Assembly: GCF_011089895.1 (NCBI RefSeq)
Contig: NZ_JAANAT010000004.1
Location: 248,001-312,000 of the forward strand
Direction: 5' to 3'
DNA from: Mucilaginibacter inviolabilis
Lineage (GTDB): Bacteria; Bacteroidota; Bacteroidia; Sphingobacteriales; Sphingobacteriaceae
Length of the DNA: 64,000 nt
A program made the position numbers and the translations under genes. Under the pieces are notes generated by a model. It was not told the origin of the DNA. It was given only the letters and a program-made list of their open reading frames with translations, and searched no databases. Below, piece after piece: positions 53,609 to 62,611 of this stretch (positions are counted from its first letter, which is position 1; the number at the start of each line of letters is the position of its first letter).

Positions 53609-54880
53609 TTACTTGTTCTTTTTAAGCAGGATAGTATGCGCCAGTTTATCGGTACCATCTACCTTGCCGGTATATTTGAGCCCTAATATACTTTTTACCA
53701 GGTTAAAAACTGCTACGTTTTCAAAAGATGGAATAGTAGTATGCTTTTTAAAGGCAGGCCCCCAGGCCAGGAAGGTGGCGTGCATATCTTTAACCAAAGT
53801 AGGGTCATACCCATGCCAGCCCGGGTGTATTTTTCTGTTGGATAAATTAAACACTTTAGGGTAATGGGGTATCAGCAATATGTCGCCAATACGATTGTGC
53901 CAGTCATCGGCCTGACCATAATGTAGCCTGGTTGGGACATTGGTTTTAAGATACACGTCATAATCAACTGCTTCCTGTTTTAACTGTTTGTAAGCAGCAT
54001 TGATATCGGTTTTGTTTTTGGCATATAGTTCCACCAGGATGCCATCGCCTGAAACCAAAAATTTAGAGGTATCGATAGCTGCTGGAATACCGATAGGGTG
54101 TTCTTTGTCGACACTGGTCATGCCATGGTCTGATACAAAGATGAAGTTTGCTTTAATACCGGTTGCTTTTACTGCTTTGTTCAGCTCACTAACTGCCGAA
54201 TCCACAAAATGTACCTCATGGGCTGTTTCCGGTGCATTGGGGCCATACATATGTCCGGCATGATCAACTTGTGGAAAGTAGAAGGTGATCAGGTGCGGAC
54301 GTTCTGCCGGTGGCAATTTCAACCACTTCACCACTGCATCAATGCGATCATGAATAGCTATTTTTTCGTTATAGGTATAATAATATGTAGGGCGAATGTT
54401 TTGTATTGCTGCTTCTGAAGCTACCCAGTAAAAACTGGCCGAAAGCATGCGCTGTTGTTCTGCCAATACCCATAGCGGTGAGCCATAATACCAGGAACCA
54501 TCCGCTACTTTGGCTTTGGCGCCCATGTAATAGGAATCATGCCGGTCACGGTCATAAAAAGCGTTATTGACCAGGCCCGAATGTGAAGGGTACAAGCCAC
54601 TTACTAAAGCATAATGATTGGGAAAAGTGACTGAAGGGTAGGAAGGAATCATAGATGTTGCGCTAACGCCTTCTTTACTCAAAGCAAGCAGGTGGGTGGC
54701 CTGATATTTTTTAGCGTAATCATATCTAAAACCATCAGCCGAAATAAGGATGACATATGGCTTGTTTTGTTGTTTAAGATTGTTTTTACGCCCCGGAGTA
54801 ATTTTTTGAATGGTATCTGCCTGGCCAAATGCGATTACAACTTGAAAAAATGTTGTAATAAAGAGAATGAGTTTTTTCAT
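53609..54880 (-). CDS. Ectonucleotide pyrophosphatase/phosphodiesterase-like enzyme (alkaline phosphatase superfamily)
   Basis: 423 residues with a signal peptide (LILFITTFFQVVIAFGQ). Metal and nucleophile motifs of the ENPP group: ISADGFRYDY, nucleophile Thr in PSVTFPNHYALV, FYFPQVDHAGHMYGP, SDHGMTSVD and GWHGYDP. It should hydrolyse phosphodiester or pyrophosphate bonds of nucleotides or lipids outside the cytoplasm. Followed closely by an AraC gene. Confidence 0.9.
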   Translation of the reverse strand: MKKLILFITTFFQVVIAFGQADTIQKITPGRKNNLKQQNKPYVILISADGFRYDYAKKYQATHLLALSKEGVSATSMIPSYPSVTFPNHYALVSGLYPSHSGLVNNAFYDRDRHDSYYMGAKAKVADGSWYYGSPLWVLAEQQRMLSASFYWVASEAAIQNIRPTYYYTYNEKIAIHDRIDAVVKWLKLPPAERPHLITFYFPQVDHAGHMYGPNAPETAHEVHFVDSAVSELNKAVKATGIKANFIFVSDHGMTSVDKEHPIGIPAAIDTSKFLVSGDGILVELYAKNKTDINAAYKQLKQEAVDYDVYLKTNVPTRLHYGQADDWHNRIGDILLIPHYPKVFNLSNRKIHPGWHGYDPTLVKDMHATFLAWGPAFKKHTTIPSFENVAVFNLVKSILGLKYTGKVDGTDKLAHTILLKKNK

Positions 54881-54941
54881 TACGAAACGATATGCGCAAA
54901 TTTATATAAATAGCATTATCGTTTTGATAAGATTGGGTTAA

Positions 54942-54971
54942 GGTTACCTCTCTCCTGGCTGAGAGGTAACC
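54942..54971 (-). terminator. Hairpin after the double-esterase gene
   Basis: Perfect 11-bp stem GGTTACCTCTC / GAGAGGTAACC with an 8-base loop, 10 bases past the esterase stop on the minus strand. No U-tract follows, so it may be a transcript-stabilising or weak terminator structure. Confidence 0.5.
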
Positions 54972-54980
54972 GTTATCTTT

Positions 54981-56561
54981 TTACTTGTATTTTAAAGCCT
55001 CGGCAATTGCTTTTTCGGCCAGTGGTTCCATTACTTTGTAACCGGCCAGGTTGGGGTGTACACCATCAGCAGATAAGGATTTGGGTAAACCCTTGCGCTC
55101 ATCGGCCATAGCAGAAAAATAGTCCAGATATACCATGTGGTTCTTATCAGCAAAATCTTTGATCATAGCATTCAATCGTATCACTTTTTCGGCAGGTTCC
55201 ATCCCCGGGCGCCAAGGGAAATTAAATGCAGGCAATACCGACGATAGAACAACTTTAATGCCGGCTGCTTTAGCCAGCAAAGCCATGGATTGTATATTAC
55301 CAAAAACATCTTCCAATTTTATGGGGCCATTGTTTTCGGCAATATCATTAATACCTGCCAGTATCACTACCACACCTGGTTTTAAGTTGACCACATCATC
55401 ACGGAAACGAACCAGCATCTGAGTTGTAGTTTGTCCGCTGATACCCCGGTCATAGTATGGCTTACCGGCAAAAAACGCAGAGTCGCTCCTGATCCAGAAA
55501 TCAGTGATCGAATCACCCATGTAAACCACACTTTTAGGGTTAGCTTCCTGTGCGGTTACTTTTTCGTTATCGGTTGCATAGCGTTTAATGTTGGCCCAGT
55601 CTTTATGTAGCTGCTCATCATATTTTTTGTGGTTATTCTCCGCTTCTGCCAATTTATCCTGCGGCGATTTAGCCTTCGGATCTATTGGTTTTAAAAAACC
55701 TTTCAAACCCAGCCAGTCGTTAAAACGCTCTATCCAGGTATCTGTGGGTATATTTTGTTTACGCATGCCAAAGCCATGGCTGCCCTGTGCATACAAATGC
55801 AGCTCGGCGCTGTGTTTTGAAGCTAGCCATTTGGAATATAGATCAACACTATGAGGGGCTAGGTTGAGGTCATCATCTGTGGCAGCTGCCAAAAACAGTG
55901 GCGGAGCATCATCCGGAATAGCCGATTGCAATGCCGGGGGAAAATAAGGGTAGATTGGCGCCACAAAATCGGGTCGGTCAGCAGGGGTATATTTATACGC
56001 TGTTGCCGCTGCCAGGGTACCGCCAGCCGAGAAACCCATAATGCCTATGCGTGATGGCGACAAACCATATTCGGCCGCATGCTCACGCACGTAACTGATG
56101 GCTTGCCTGGCATCGGCAATACAAAGCGGGATTATTTTACTTATTTTTTGTTCAAAATCTTTTTTAGCCATGTTTGTGGCCAGTTCTTTCATTGGGTCAT
56201 CAGTAAGGCTTTGTGTTAATCGGTATTTTAATACAAAGGCCGCTACACCATGTTGGTTAAGCCATTTGGCCACCTCATTGCCTTCGCTGTCGATAGATAA
56301 TACCTCGAACCCCCCACCCGGGCAAATAACTACAGCCGTGCCTGTGGCAATTGCAGGATCGGGCAAAAATACCTCCATAGAAGGATATACCACATTGTAT
56401 ACCAACTTTACGTTATATACCTTATTTTCACTTTCACCTTCGGTCCAGTTCCAGTTTTCGGAACCCGGAGCCGCACCAGGGTACAACCGGATAATTTTTT
56501 GCTGTGCCTTTGCCATTGTTGTAAAAAGCAACAGCCCTATAAACATTAATTTTAGTTTCAT
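54981..56561 (-). CDS. Two-domain esterase: alpha/beta hydrolase fused to SGNH/GDSL hydrolase, secreted
   Basis: 526 residues with a signal peptide. Residues about 22-290 are an acetyl-esterase-like alpha/beta hydrolase (VVICPGGGFEVLS, nucleophile GFSAGG, His in QGSHGFGM). Residues about 335-526 are an SGNH hydrolase with all blocks: GDSITDFW, GQTT, GINDI and DGVHPN. A Lys/Glu-rich linker joins them (SPQDKLAEAENNHKKYDEQ). Two esterases on one chain suggest removal of several acyl groups from the same polysaccharide, such as acetylated xylan or pectin. Confidence 0.88.
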   Translation of the reverse strand: MKLKLMFIGLLLFTTMAKAQQKIIRLYPGAAPGSENWNWTEGESENKVYNVKLVYNVVYPSMEVFLPDPAIATGTAVVICPGGGFEVLSIDSEGNEVAKWLNQHGVAAFVLKYRLTQSLTDDPMKELATNMAKKDFEQKISKIIPLCIADARQAISYVREHAAEYGLSPSRIGIMGFSAGGTLAAATAYKYTPADRPDFVAPIYPYFPPALQSAIPDDAPPLFLAAATDDDLNLAPHSVDLYSKWLASKHSAELHLYAQGSHGFGMRKQNIPTDTWIERFNDWLGLKGFLKPIDPKAKSPQDKLAEAENNHKKYDEQLHKDWANIKRYATDNEKVTAQEANPKSVVYMGDSITDFWIRSDSAFFAGKPYYDRGISGQTTTQMLVRFRDDVVNLKPGVVVILAGINDIAENNGPIKLEDVFGNIQSMALLAKAAGIKVVLSSVLPAFNFPWRPGMEPAEKVIRLNAMIKDFADKNHMVYLDYFSAMADERKGLPKSLSADGVHPNLAGYKVMEPLAEKAIAEALKYK

Positions 56562-56743
56562 ATAATTGGTATGATTGGTAGCTAAATGTAGTGCTTAATT
56601 ATAATATTATAAAAGCATTTAGCACACATTGATAGTATCTCTACTTAAGTATACTTATTGTGTAATAATCAGGATACGTAAGAGATATCACTACTATAGT
56701 AAAAATGTTTTCGTTATATTCATAAAACTGATTTTTAGATGTG

Positions 56744-57202
56744 ATGGTATCCGGTAAAATAAACAAGTTCTTTCCTGCCATACTTCCGTTATTGTTGCTG
56801 TCATGCAGCAAACAGCCTAAAGTTTTTGAGAGTAATTGTAATGATGGAATAGATTTTAAGAAGATTGAATTTACAGAATTAGTCAACCATCTTAAAAATT
56901 ATAATGGTCAGTATGTGGAGGTTACCGGTAAATACGTAGAAGGTATTGAACAATCAGCTTTGTTAAACGATAGCCTTTTTGCCGATCACTCCTTAAAAAA
57001 AGCGCTTTGGGTCGATTTTAGTCAGGAGTGCCCATTATACTTAACTGGTACACGGGTAGGTTTATTTGAATACAACAATGGCACATTTACCCAAATCAAT
57101 AAACGTTTCATTACCATAAAGGGGAAGATTAATGTTCATAATACCGGGCATTTAAATAAGTATAAAGGAGCAATAGAGAAGGTAAGTTTTATTAAGTTGT
57201 AG
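56744..57202 (+). CDS. Small lipoprotein of unknown function
   Basis: 152 residues from ATG 56744; a GTG one codon earlier is possible. Lipobox in PAILPLLLLSCSKQ. The body has one beta-rich domain (VEVTGKYVEGIEQSAL, ALWVDFSQECPLYL, ITIKGKINVHNTGHLNKYKGA) of possible OB-like build. The last part, in which a HLNKYKGAIEKV segment precedes the final strand, resembles short Bacteroidota lipoproteins without assigned role. Divergent from the esterase gene. Confidence 0.65.
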   Translation: MVSGKINKFFPAILPLLLLSCSKQPKVFESNCNDGIDFKKIEFTELVNHLKNYNGQYVEVTGKYVEGIEQSALLNDSLFADHSLKKALWVDFSQECPLYLTGTRVGLFEYNNGTFTQINKRFITIKGKINVHNTGHLNKYKGAIEKVSFIKL

Positions 57203-57380
57203 TCAAATTTATATTTAGTTATTTAATTTTTTGATAAACTAATAACTAATTATAAATTTGTAGGTGGCTTTTGTTAAATTATAATTAAAAAACACATCGT
57301 TTTACTAAAACATTAGCTAATAGTTATTGTTTTATTGTTAATGATATATAGCAAAGGGGCAATTATTATAAAAGCGGAGG

Positions 57381-57806
57381 TTAAAAAGAAATATATAATT
57401 TATTGTTTTCAACAAAGGTTTTAAGCATATTAACGGTAATATGTTCAGAGTTGTTAGCTAAGTTTAAGTCGGGTGAACTGAGAAACCCTTCAATTTCCTG
57501 TAGTGTTTCTGAGTTTACAGAGGCAAAGCCCATTGACCAGTCCGGAAAGTTCCTCTTTTCAATAGTTCCGGAAGCTAGTTTGATGATGTTTTTGTGCCTG
57601 AAGATATCCAATTCAATGGCGCTGTAAATCAGGTCGACCGAACTTTCTTCACCTTCCAGAACCTGCATAAAAGTACCTTGGCAATAAAGCAGCATGCCTG
57701 TAACGCTATACTTTTTATTTTTAGTGCGAGCAATAGTAAGCAAATCTAAAAGCTCGTCTTCAGTCATCAGCCTTATAGCTGTGCTTACATAAACAATATA
57801 TTTCAT
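57381..57806 (-). CDS. BLUF-domain photoreceptor, stand-alone
   Basis: 141 residues: a BLUF flavin domain with all photochemical residues visible, Tyr6 (IVYVS), Asn30 (ARTKNKKYS), Gln48 (FMQVLEG), and the FPDWSMGF segment at about 90 carrying the Trp/Met switch. A C-terminal extension of about 45 residues (helical) has no effector domain, so it must signal by protein contact. Blue-light sensor using FAD. No partner gene is adjacent; the gap 57203-57380 on one side and 57807-57952 on the other hold no other gene. Confidence 0.93.
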   Translation of the reverse strand: MKYIVYVSTAIRLMTEDELLDLLTIARTKNKKYSVTGMLLYCQGTFMQVLEGEESSVDLIYSAIELDIFRHKNIIKLASGTIEKRNFPDWSMGFASVNSETLQEIEGFLSSPDLNLANNSEHITVNMLKTFVENNKLYISF

Positions 57807-57952
57807 CTAATAGGGGCTTGCTATCCGCAATGTGTACATATTATGTACCCAAACGGATGCCTGCAAATATTGTTTTTTTTTGTGCGAAAATTGTCTTATT
57901 TTCTACTTATTTGTAGTAAAATGTTAAACACCAGCGTTGTTAACAGATTTGC

Positions 57953-58714
57953 TCAGATAATGAGTTTCAAGCCATCATAAGCCAATTCTATATTCTCCGG
58001 TAGTTCTTTTGATACATCGAAATGAGTGCCCAAACGATGACTGATATGGGTAAGGTAAGTTTTTTCGGCACCTATTTCATTCGCAAAACTAATAGCCTCA
58101 TCAAGGGTGAAATGAGATATATGACTTTGCTTTTGCAAGGCGTTAATCACCAGGGTTTTTGTTCCTTTTATCTTTTCTTTTTCCGTTTCCGGTATTGTTT
58201 TGGCATCAGTGATGTAAGTAAAATTCTTTATTCTGAAACCTAGTATGGGCAATTTATAATGTAAAACCTCAATCGGGGTAAATATGGTATGGCCAATTGA
58301 AAAAGGATGAAGATCAACTGGATGTATGTTTACCTGTGGGAGACCAGGGTAGCCTGTTCCGTCAAAAACGTACGGAAACTCGCGTACCAGAGCCTTTTGT
58401 ACTCTTAGATCAGCGTAAATGTCAATAGGGCTGTTTTGTTTATAGTTAAATGCCCTGATATCGTCCATGCCGGCAATATGATCCTTGTGTTCGTGGGTAA
58501 ATACAATGGCATCCAGGTGCTTTACGCCGGCACGTAACATTTGATACCTGAAATCGGGGCCGGAGTCAACCACTATAGTTTTATCTTCAGTCTCTATTAA
58601 AATGGAAGTGCGCAGCCGGTTATCACGGCTATCGGTTGATGTACATACCTCACAGCCGCAGGCTATAACAGGCACACCCTGAGAAGTTCCGGTTCCTAAA
58701 AATGTTATGGTCAC
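57953..58714 (-). CDS. Metallo-beta-lactamase fold hydrolase (PhnP-like)
   Basis: 253 residues. LGTGTSQGVPVIACGCEVC at the start (family Gly-rich loop and an extra Cys-type zinc site), the metal motif FTHEHKDHIAGMDD, DAKTIPE, and a closing HISHRLGTH. Similar in length and motifs to the PhnP cyclic phosphodiesterases. No phn genes are present, so the substrate is open. Its ATG overlaps the stop of the short gene upstream by four bases. Confidence 0.88.
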   Translation of the reverse strand: MTITFLGTGTSQGVPVIACGCEVCTSTDSRDNRLRTSILIETEDKTIVVDSGPDFRYQMLRAGVKHLDAIVFTHEHKDHIAGMDDIRAFNYKQNSPIDIYADLRVQKALVREFPYVFDGTGYPGLPQVNIHPVDLHPFSIGHTIFTPIEVLHYKLPILGFRIKNFTYITDAKTIPETEKEKIKGTKTLVINALQKQSHISHFTLDEAISFANEIGAEKTYLTHISHRLGTHFDVSKELPENIELAYDGLKLII

Positions 58715-58983
58715 AGCTGCAGTTTAGTTTGTTTGATTTCCTGTAAAAACGCAACCTGTTTTTCGTCGAGCAGTTTGTAATCCACCTCAAGTTCACGTAA
58801 CATTTCAACAATGGCCAATATTTTACTTTCCAGGTTCGAAAAACGGTTAACAATTACCATACGACTGCTGAGCAACAGGCAGGAACCCGTTTTAAAATTG
58901 CCTTTCTCATACCGCACCTTGTATCCAGCCGATTTAAGCAGCATTTCCAGTTTTTCAAGTGTATGATTGGTAGCGGGTAGCAT
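58711..58983 (-). CDS. Conserved-looking small protein, unknown function
   Basis: 90 residues from ATG 58983 (MLPATNHTLEKLEMLLKSAG). Predominantly alpha/beta, with LLLSSRMVIVNRFSNLESKI and a Gln/Lys-rich end. The stop overlaps the hydrolase start (ATGA), so the two are translationally coupled and probably work together. No family recognised. Confidence 0.6.
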   Translation of the reverse strand: MLPATNHTLEKLEMLLKSAGYKVRYEKGNFKTGSCLLLSSRMVIVNRFSNLESKILAIVEMLRELEVDYKLLDEKQVAFLQEIKQTKLQL

Positions 58984-59145
58984 TAATTCCAAAATTAACA
59001 AAAGTATGTGTAAATGTGCTTTGAATTTAGGTAATTTTAAAAAGCTGACTTTAGGATTGCCTTGCTAAAATCAAGCAATGCATCATAAATTGGTACAGCT
59101 ATTCAATGGTCTGCACTACTGTAATTTGCACATCCTCACGTCTAT

Positions 59146-59712
59146 CTAATCATGGCCTGTTGCTGGTTGCTGCACCATACGGTATTTGCCAGATTTGATG
59201 AGCTTTTGTTGTTCGGGCGAAAATGACTGGCGCCCGCCAAAATCCTGTACCCAGTAATTCCGGTACATGGCAACGCCTACTTCTCTAAAATCGGGATTCA
59301 TGAGGTTTTTACAATGACCTTCGCTTTTAAACCAGCCATCCATTACTTCTGCAATGCTTTGTTGCCCGGCGGCTATGTTTTCGCCAATGGCAAAGCTTTT
59401 ATACCCCTTAAATTTATAGCCGGCAGCAACTATACGATCTTCCATATTGCGGCCATCCTTGCTGGTATGGTCAAAATAGTTTTGCCGGGCCATGTCTTTG
59501 GCATGGCCTTCAGCAGCATCCTGTAAATCATCGTTCCAGGTTAAAGGCGGAGCAGGAGCATAATACTTTATCCCACAATTACAGCCTTTTTGTCTTGTTA
59601 AGTTTATACGGTATAAAAACTCATTTTTAAATTGCCTGCTTTGTGCATGAGCCGTGCAAAATGTAAGTAATGCAGCAAGAGTAAAAATGGTTTTAACAAT
59701 CGGTTTCCTCAT
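59146..59712 (-). CDS. Secreted CAP/SCP-domain protein
   Basis: 188 residues from ATG 59712 (MRKPIVKTIFTLAALLTFCT, signal peptide). CAP superfamily motifs: LTWNDDLQDAAEGHAKDMA, FDHTSKDGRNMEDRI, GENIAAGQQ, and HCKNLMNPDFREVGVAMYRN. The conserved metal/cavity histidines (H in EGHAKD, H in HCKNLM) are both present. Function of bacterial members is unclear. A longer frame to 59811 would run into the tail of the preceding gene and is rejected. Confidence 0.85.
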   Translation of the reverse strand: MRKPIVKTIFTLAALLTFCTAHAQSRQFKNEFLYRINLTRQKGCNCGIKYYAPAPPLTWNDDLQDAAEGHAKDMARQNYFDHTSKDGRNMEDRIVAAGYKFKGYKSFAIGENIAAGQQSIAEVMDGWFKSEGHCKNLMNPDFREVGVAMYRNYWVQDFGGRQSFSPEQQKLIKSGKYRMVQQPATGHD

Positions 59713-59777
59713 ATTGCACAGTATGACAATTTTCCCGATAAGTGGTTTAATTAAATACCTGGGAGATATTAGCAACG

Positions 59778-59980
59778 TTATGATCGTGGTTTTCTTATGC
59801 GGAACCGCCATTTACCACGTTTGCGATATTTTGAATAAATGATCACAGCTATCGTAATCAGCGCAAGCGATATAATTAATACTATAACGAGGCTATGCGT
59901 TTGATTGAGCTTGTTTTGGAGGGCTTCTTCTTGCCGGCGGTAGGCATTTTCTTGCTGGAGGCGAGTACTTTTTTTTTGAC
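59778..59980 (-). other. Out-of-frame C-terminal part of the TPR protein (coiled coil + membrane helix)
   Basis: Reading the minus-one frame from the A9 tract gives QQENAYRRQEEALQNKLNQT, then SLVIVLIISLALITIAVIIY and a basic end KYRKRGKWRFRIRKPRS with a TAA at 59778-59780. The composition is far more protein-like than the in-frame tail. One more A in the tract, a base-call error or a ribosomal minus-one slip would join it to the TPR part. Confidence 0.7.
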
Positions 59981-60670
59981 GATGATCGAGTCCTGTTTTT
60001 TGATCCGGAGAGAATCCTGGGCGTTGATGCGTGCTAAACGATCAATTTCAGCCTGATGCAGACTATCATCAATCTCCTCGTGCCTTTTTATAGCCAGTGA
60101 TGCTTTATCAAAATCTTTCATTTGCCGGTATAAACCAGCATAGCCTACCTGTACAGCCGATTCGTTTTTAGGGTCTTTATTTTTGATGGAAAGCGCCAGT
60201 GCCTCGTTCAGATCATGCATGGCCCATTTGTAATCTTTCATATCGGCCTTTATAGCCGAAAGTTCAATTAATGAGGCAATGATATTTTGTACATCTTTTT
60301 TTTGACGGGATATCGCGTTTGATTGTAAAATGAACCACTTGGCCTGCACATATTTATATTGCTGACGATAAATTTTTGCCAGATTATTATAACAGGTGCG
60401 TAGACCTAATGAGTCAGATAAATTGGAGAAATTATGCAGGGCCAGCATGGTATAATTTAAGGCTTCGAGCTGGTTGTAATATCTGAAGCGATGACTGCTG
60501 ATGGTATCATTTTTTAATAGATACTGATTGGCAATCTCCACATATATAGGGCCCTTTAACGAATCTTTGGTGACTTGCAGTCGTTGTTTAAGGCTATCCA
60601 GATCATGTGCCTGCGCTGATAATCGCAATCCGGCTAGGAGGATAAAAAGGCAGGTAATCAGTTTCTTCAT
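59882..60670 (-). CDS. TPR-repeat protein, broken by a frameshift at an A9 tract
   Basis: 262 residues as read: signal peptide (MKKLITCLFILLAGLRLSAQ), then TPR-like helices (YNNLAKIYRQQYKYVQAKWF, ASLIELSAIKADMKDYKWAM, VQVGYAGLYRQMKDFDKASL) and a Gln/Asp/Lys helix. After the A9 run (59969-59977) the frame yields a Lys/Ser-rich low-complexity tail, whereas a minus-one frame yields a coiled coil and a membrane helix. TPR plus coiled coil plus helix is the usual front half of Bacteroidota histidine kinases and LuxR regulators, so the intact product is probably membrane-anchored. Confidence 0.75.
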   Translation of the reverse strand: MKKLITCLFILLAGLRLSAQAHDLDSLKQRLQVTKDSLKGPIYVEIANQYLLKNDTISSHRFRYYNQLEALNYTMLALHNFSNLSDSLGLRTCYNNLAKIYRQQYKYVQAKWFILQSNAISRQKKDVQNIIASLIELSAIKADMKDYKWAMHDLNEALALSIKNKDPKNESAVQVGYAGLYRQMKDFDKASLAIKRHEEIDDSLHQAEIDRLARINAQDSLRIKKQDSIIVKKKVLASSKKMPTAGKKKPSKTSSIKRIASL

Positions 60671-60885
60671 GTAAGGGTTATCGTATCAACAGTTAATTTT
60701 GATGTATCCCTTCAAATAGCGTGCCTGTTTTCTGTATGATAATCTAAATATGTGTGATATTGAGTGATTTGTAACTTTTTATCCCTTAAGGATATTTTTG
60801 TAATCGAGCTTATGCTTAAATATTAAGCGGCAAAAGAAATCACCTTTTTGCAAAATGGAGAGGGTATAGTAAATAGTACAGTATT

Positions 60886-61866
60886 TTATAAAATAACCTG
60901 TTCGTATTTATTAATAGACATCTGCAACCATTTTACCCTGTTCATTAAAAGGTTAAATAGTGATATACCTACTGTAGCAGTAGTAATACCTGCCAAAACA
61001 TCCAGCACGTAATGGTGACTGGCATAAACTGCAGTAAACCAAATACCCAGCATAACTATAGCAAAGAAAATACTGGCAATTTTATACCGGTTTTTTATAC
61101 CATAATACAAAACAATAACCGGGTAAGAGGAGTGGAGTGATGGCATGGCTGCAAACACATTAGAGCCTTTGGTATAAATGGATTTGAAAATACCTGCATG
61201 AAAATAAGCATCAAACTTAGCCAGACCGGCAACATTGCCAGCTGTTAGCGGCGTAAAATGGAAACCATAATATTGAACATACCACGGCGGTGCCGCCGGA
61301 AATGTATAATAAATTACAAAGCCAAGCAGGTTCACCAGCACAAAGGTGAGAGAGAAATACAAAAACTGCCGTTTATTTTTGAAGAATAAAAAGGCGGCAA
61401 AACCTAAGGGTACGGGTATCCAGCACAGGTAAAATAAACCAGTCACTACGTCTATAAACGTGGTGCCATGAATGCGCCAGTATTCGTTGGGCGTTAGTAG
61501 TTTACCATTGTCATGTATCCCGAAAATATGTTTTTCGAAATTATACAGATCGGCTATATGAACGGCTGTGTAATGGTAGTTGGGGAAAGCCTTCATATAA
61601 TCAAATATGATCCAGTATACAATGAATATGCTGAAGCCTAATATGAATTTGCGGGTAACTCCTGATAGATAAAAGAGCGTGTTAAATATGGCTACCAATA
61701 CCAGCTCCGAAGAATTATAGCCAATAAGGAAGTAAGAGATGAGTAAATAGCCTATTGAAAGAAGAGAAACAGTAAGTATGCTTTTTGGATTAACTGTTAC
61801 GCTATGTTGCCCGGTATTATCCACTCTTATTTTTTTAGAAAACCTGAACGGAATATTTTGTCCCAT
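60886..61866 (-). CDS. PAP2-family membrane protein, AUR1-like (inositol phosphorylceramide synthase candidate)
   Basis: 326 residues, about eight membrane helices. Two catalytic motifs of the lipid phosphatase/phosphotransferase superfamily: AMPSLHSSYPV and ASHHYVLDVLAG, arranged as in the yeast AUR1 inositol phosphorylceramide synthase. With a CDP-alcohol phosphotransferase and a fatty acid hydroxylase as neighbours, transfer of a phosphoinositol headgroup to ceramide is a reasonable inference, though a phosphatase role is possible. ATG 61866 overlaps the hydroxylase gene by 40 bases; a GTG at 61824 would avoid the overlap. Confidence 0.75.
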   Translation of the reverse strand: MGQNIPFRFSKKIRVDNTGQHSVTVNPKSILTVSLLSIGYLLISYFLIGYNSSELVLVAIFNTLFYLSGVTRKFILGFSIFIVYWIIFDYMKAFPNYHYTAVHIADLYNFEKHIFGIHDNGKLLTPNEYWRIHGTTFIDVVTGLFYLCWIPVPLGFAAFLFFKNKRQFLYFSLTFVLVNLLGFVIYYTFPAAPPWYVQYYGFHFTPLTAGNVAGLAKFDAYFHAGIFKSIYTKGSNVFAAMPSLHSSYPVIVLYYGIKNRYKIASIFFAIVMLGIWFTAVYASHHYVLDVLAGITTATVGISLFNLLMNRVKWLQMSINKYEQVIL

Positions 61867-62453
61867 AACGGCGAGCTCACACCGTAGCCTTTTTCAGGAT
61901 CCTGGTAGTGATGCAGCATGTGGTGTTGTTTTATTTTTTTGAAAAGGCCACTTTTAAAGTTAAAATGGTGCATAGCATAGTGCGATATGTCATAAAACAG
62001 ATAACCCAATATAAAACCAGGGAAAAAACCGAATATATAATTTACAGGTAACAAAGCTTTAAACAAAAAGTAAAAGCCGGTAGCCAACGGGATGCTTAAT
62101 GAAGGTGGCAATACTAATCGTTTGGCATCGCTGGGGTAATCATGATGTACGCCATGCATAATAAAATGCAGCCTTTGTGCCCATTTCCAGTTTTCGTTTG
62201 GCTGGTAATGGAAAACAAAACGGTGCATAATGTATTCAACAATTGTCCAGATAAATAATCCGGCTAAAAACAGGCCGATATATAGTAAAAAACTAAGGCC
62301 TGCTTCAAAAAAAGCCTCATAAGTACATACTAAAATAACGGGTACAAAAATATATAGGGGTACGGTGTAATGTACCTTTGATAAACCTTCTAAAAAGTCA
62401 CTTTTAAACATTCTCACAGACTCCTGAGAATTGGAGACATAATTCTTTTTCAT
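61827..62453 (-). CDS. Fatty acid hydroxylase / sterol desaturase family protein (FA2H-like)
   Basis: 208 residues with four hydrophobic segments and the di-iron histidine boxes: HRFVFHY, HFIMHGVHHDYP, HYAMHHFN and HHMLHHY. The order and spacing match fatty acid 2-hydroxylases, which hydroxylate the N-acyl chain of ceramides. Sphingobacteriaceae are rich in 2-hydroxy sphingolipids, which fits. Overlaps the AUR1-like gene downstream. Confidence 0.85.
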   Translation of the reverse strand: MKKNYVSNSQESVRMFKSDFLEGLSKVHYTVPLYIFVPVILVCTYEAFFEAGLSFLLYIGLFLAGLFIWTIVEYIMHRFVFHYQPNENWKWAQRLHFIMHGVHHDYPSDAKRLVLPPSLSIPLATGFYFLFKALLPVNYIFGFFPGFILGYLFYDISHYAMHHFNFKSGLFKKIKQHHMLHHYQDPEKGYGVSSPLWDKIFRSGFLKK

Positions 62454-62611
62454 AGCATATCAGGTTTTAAAATTTTGACGATTTCTCTGCCTGTTATTGT
62501 CTTTTTAATAATATATAAGTTAGTAAAACCTAACCGGGTTCAATTTTAATAAAGAATTTACTAATTCGTAAAACCTTTATTTAAAGGTTACGAAGATATG
62601 ATATTTTAATT

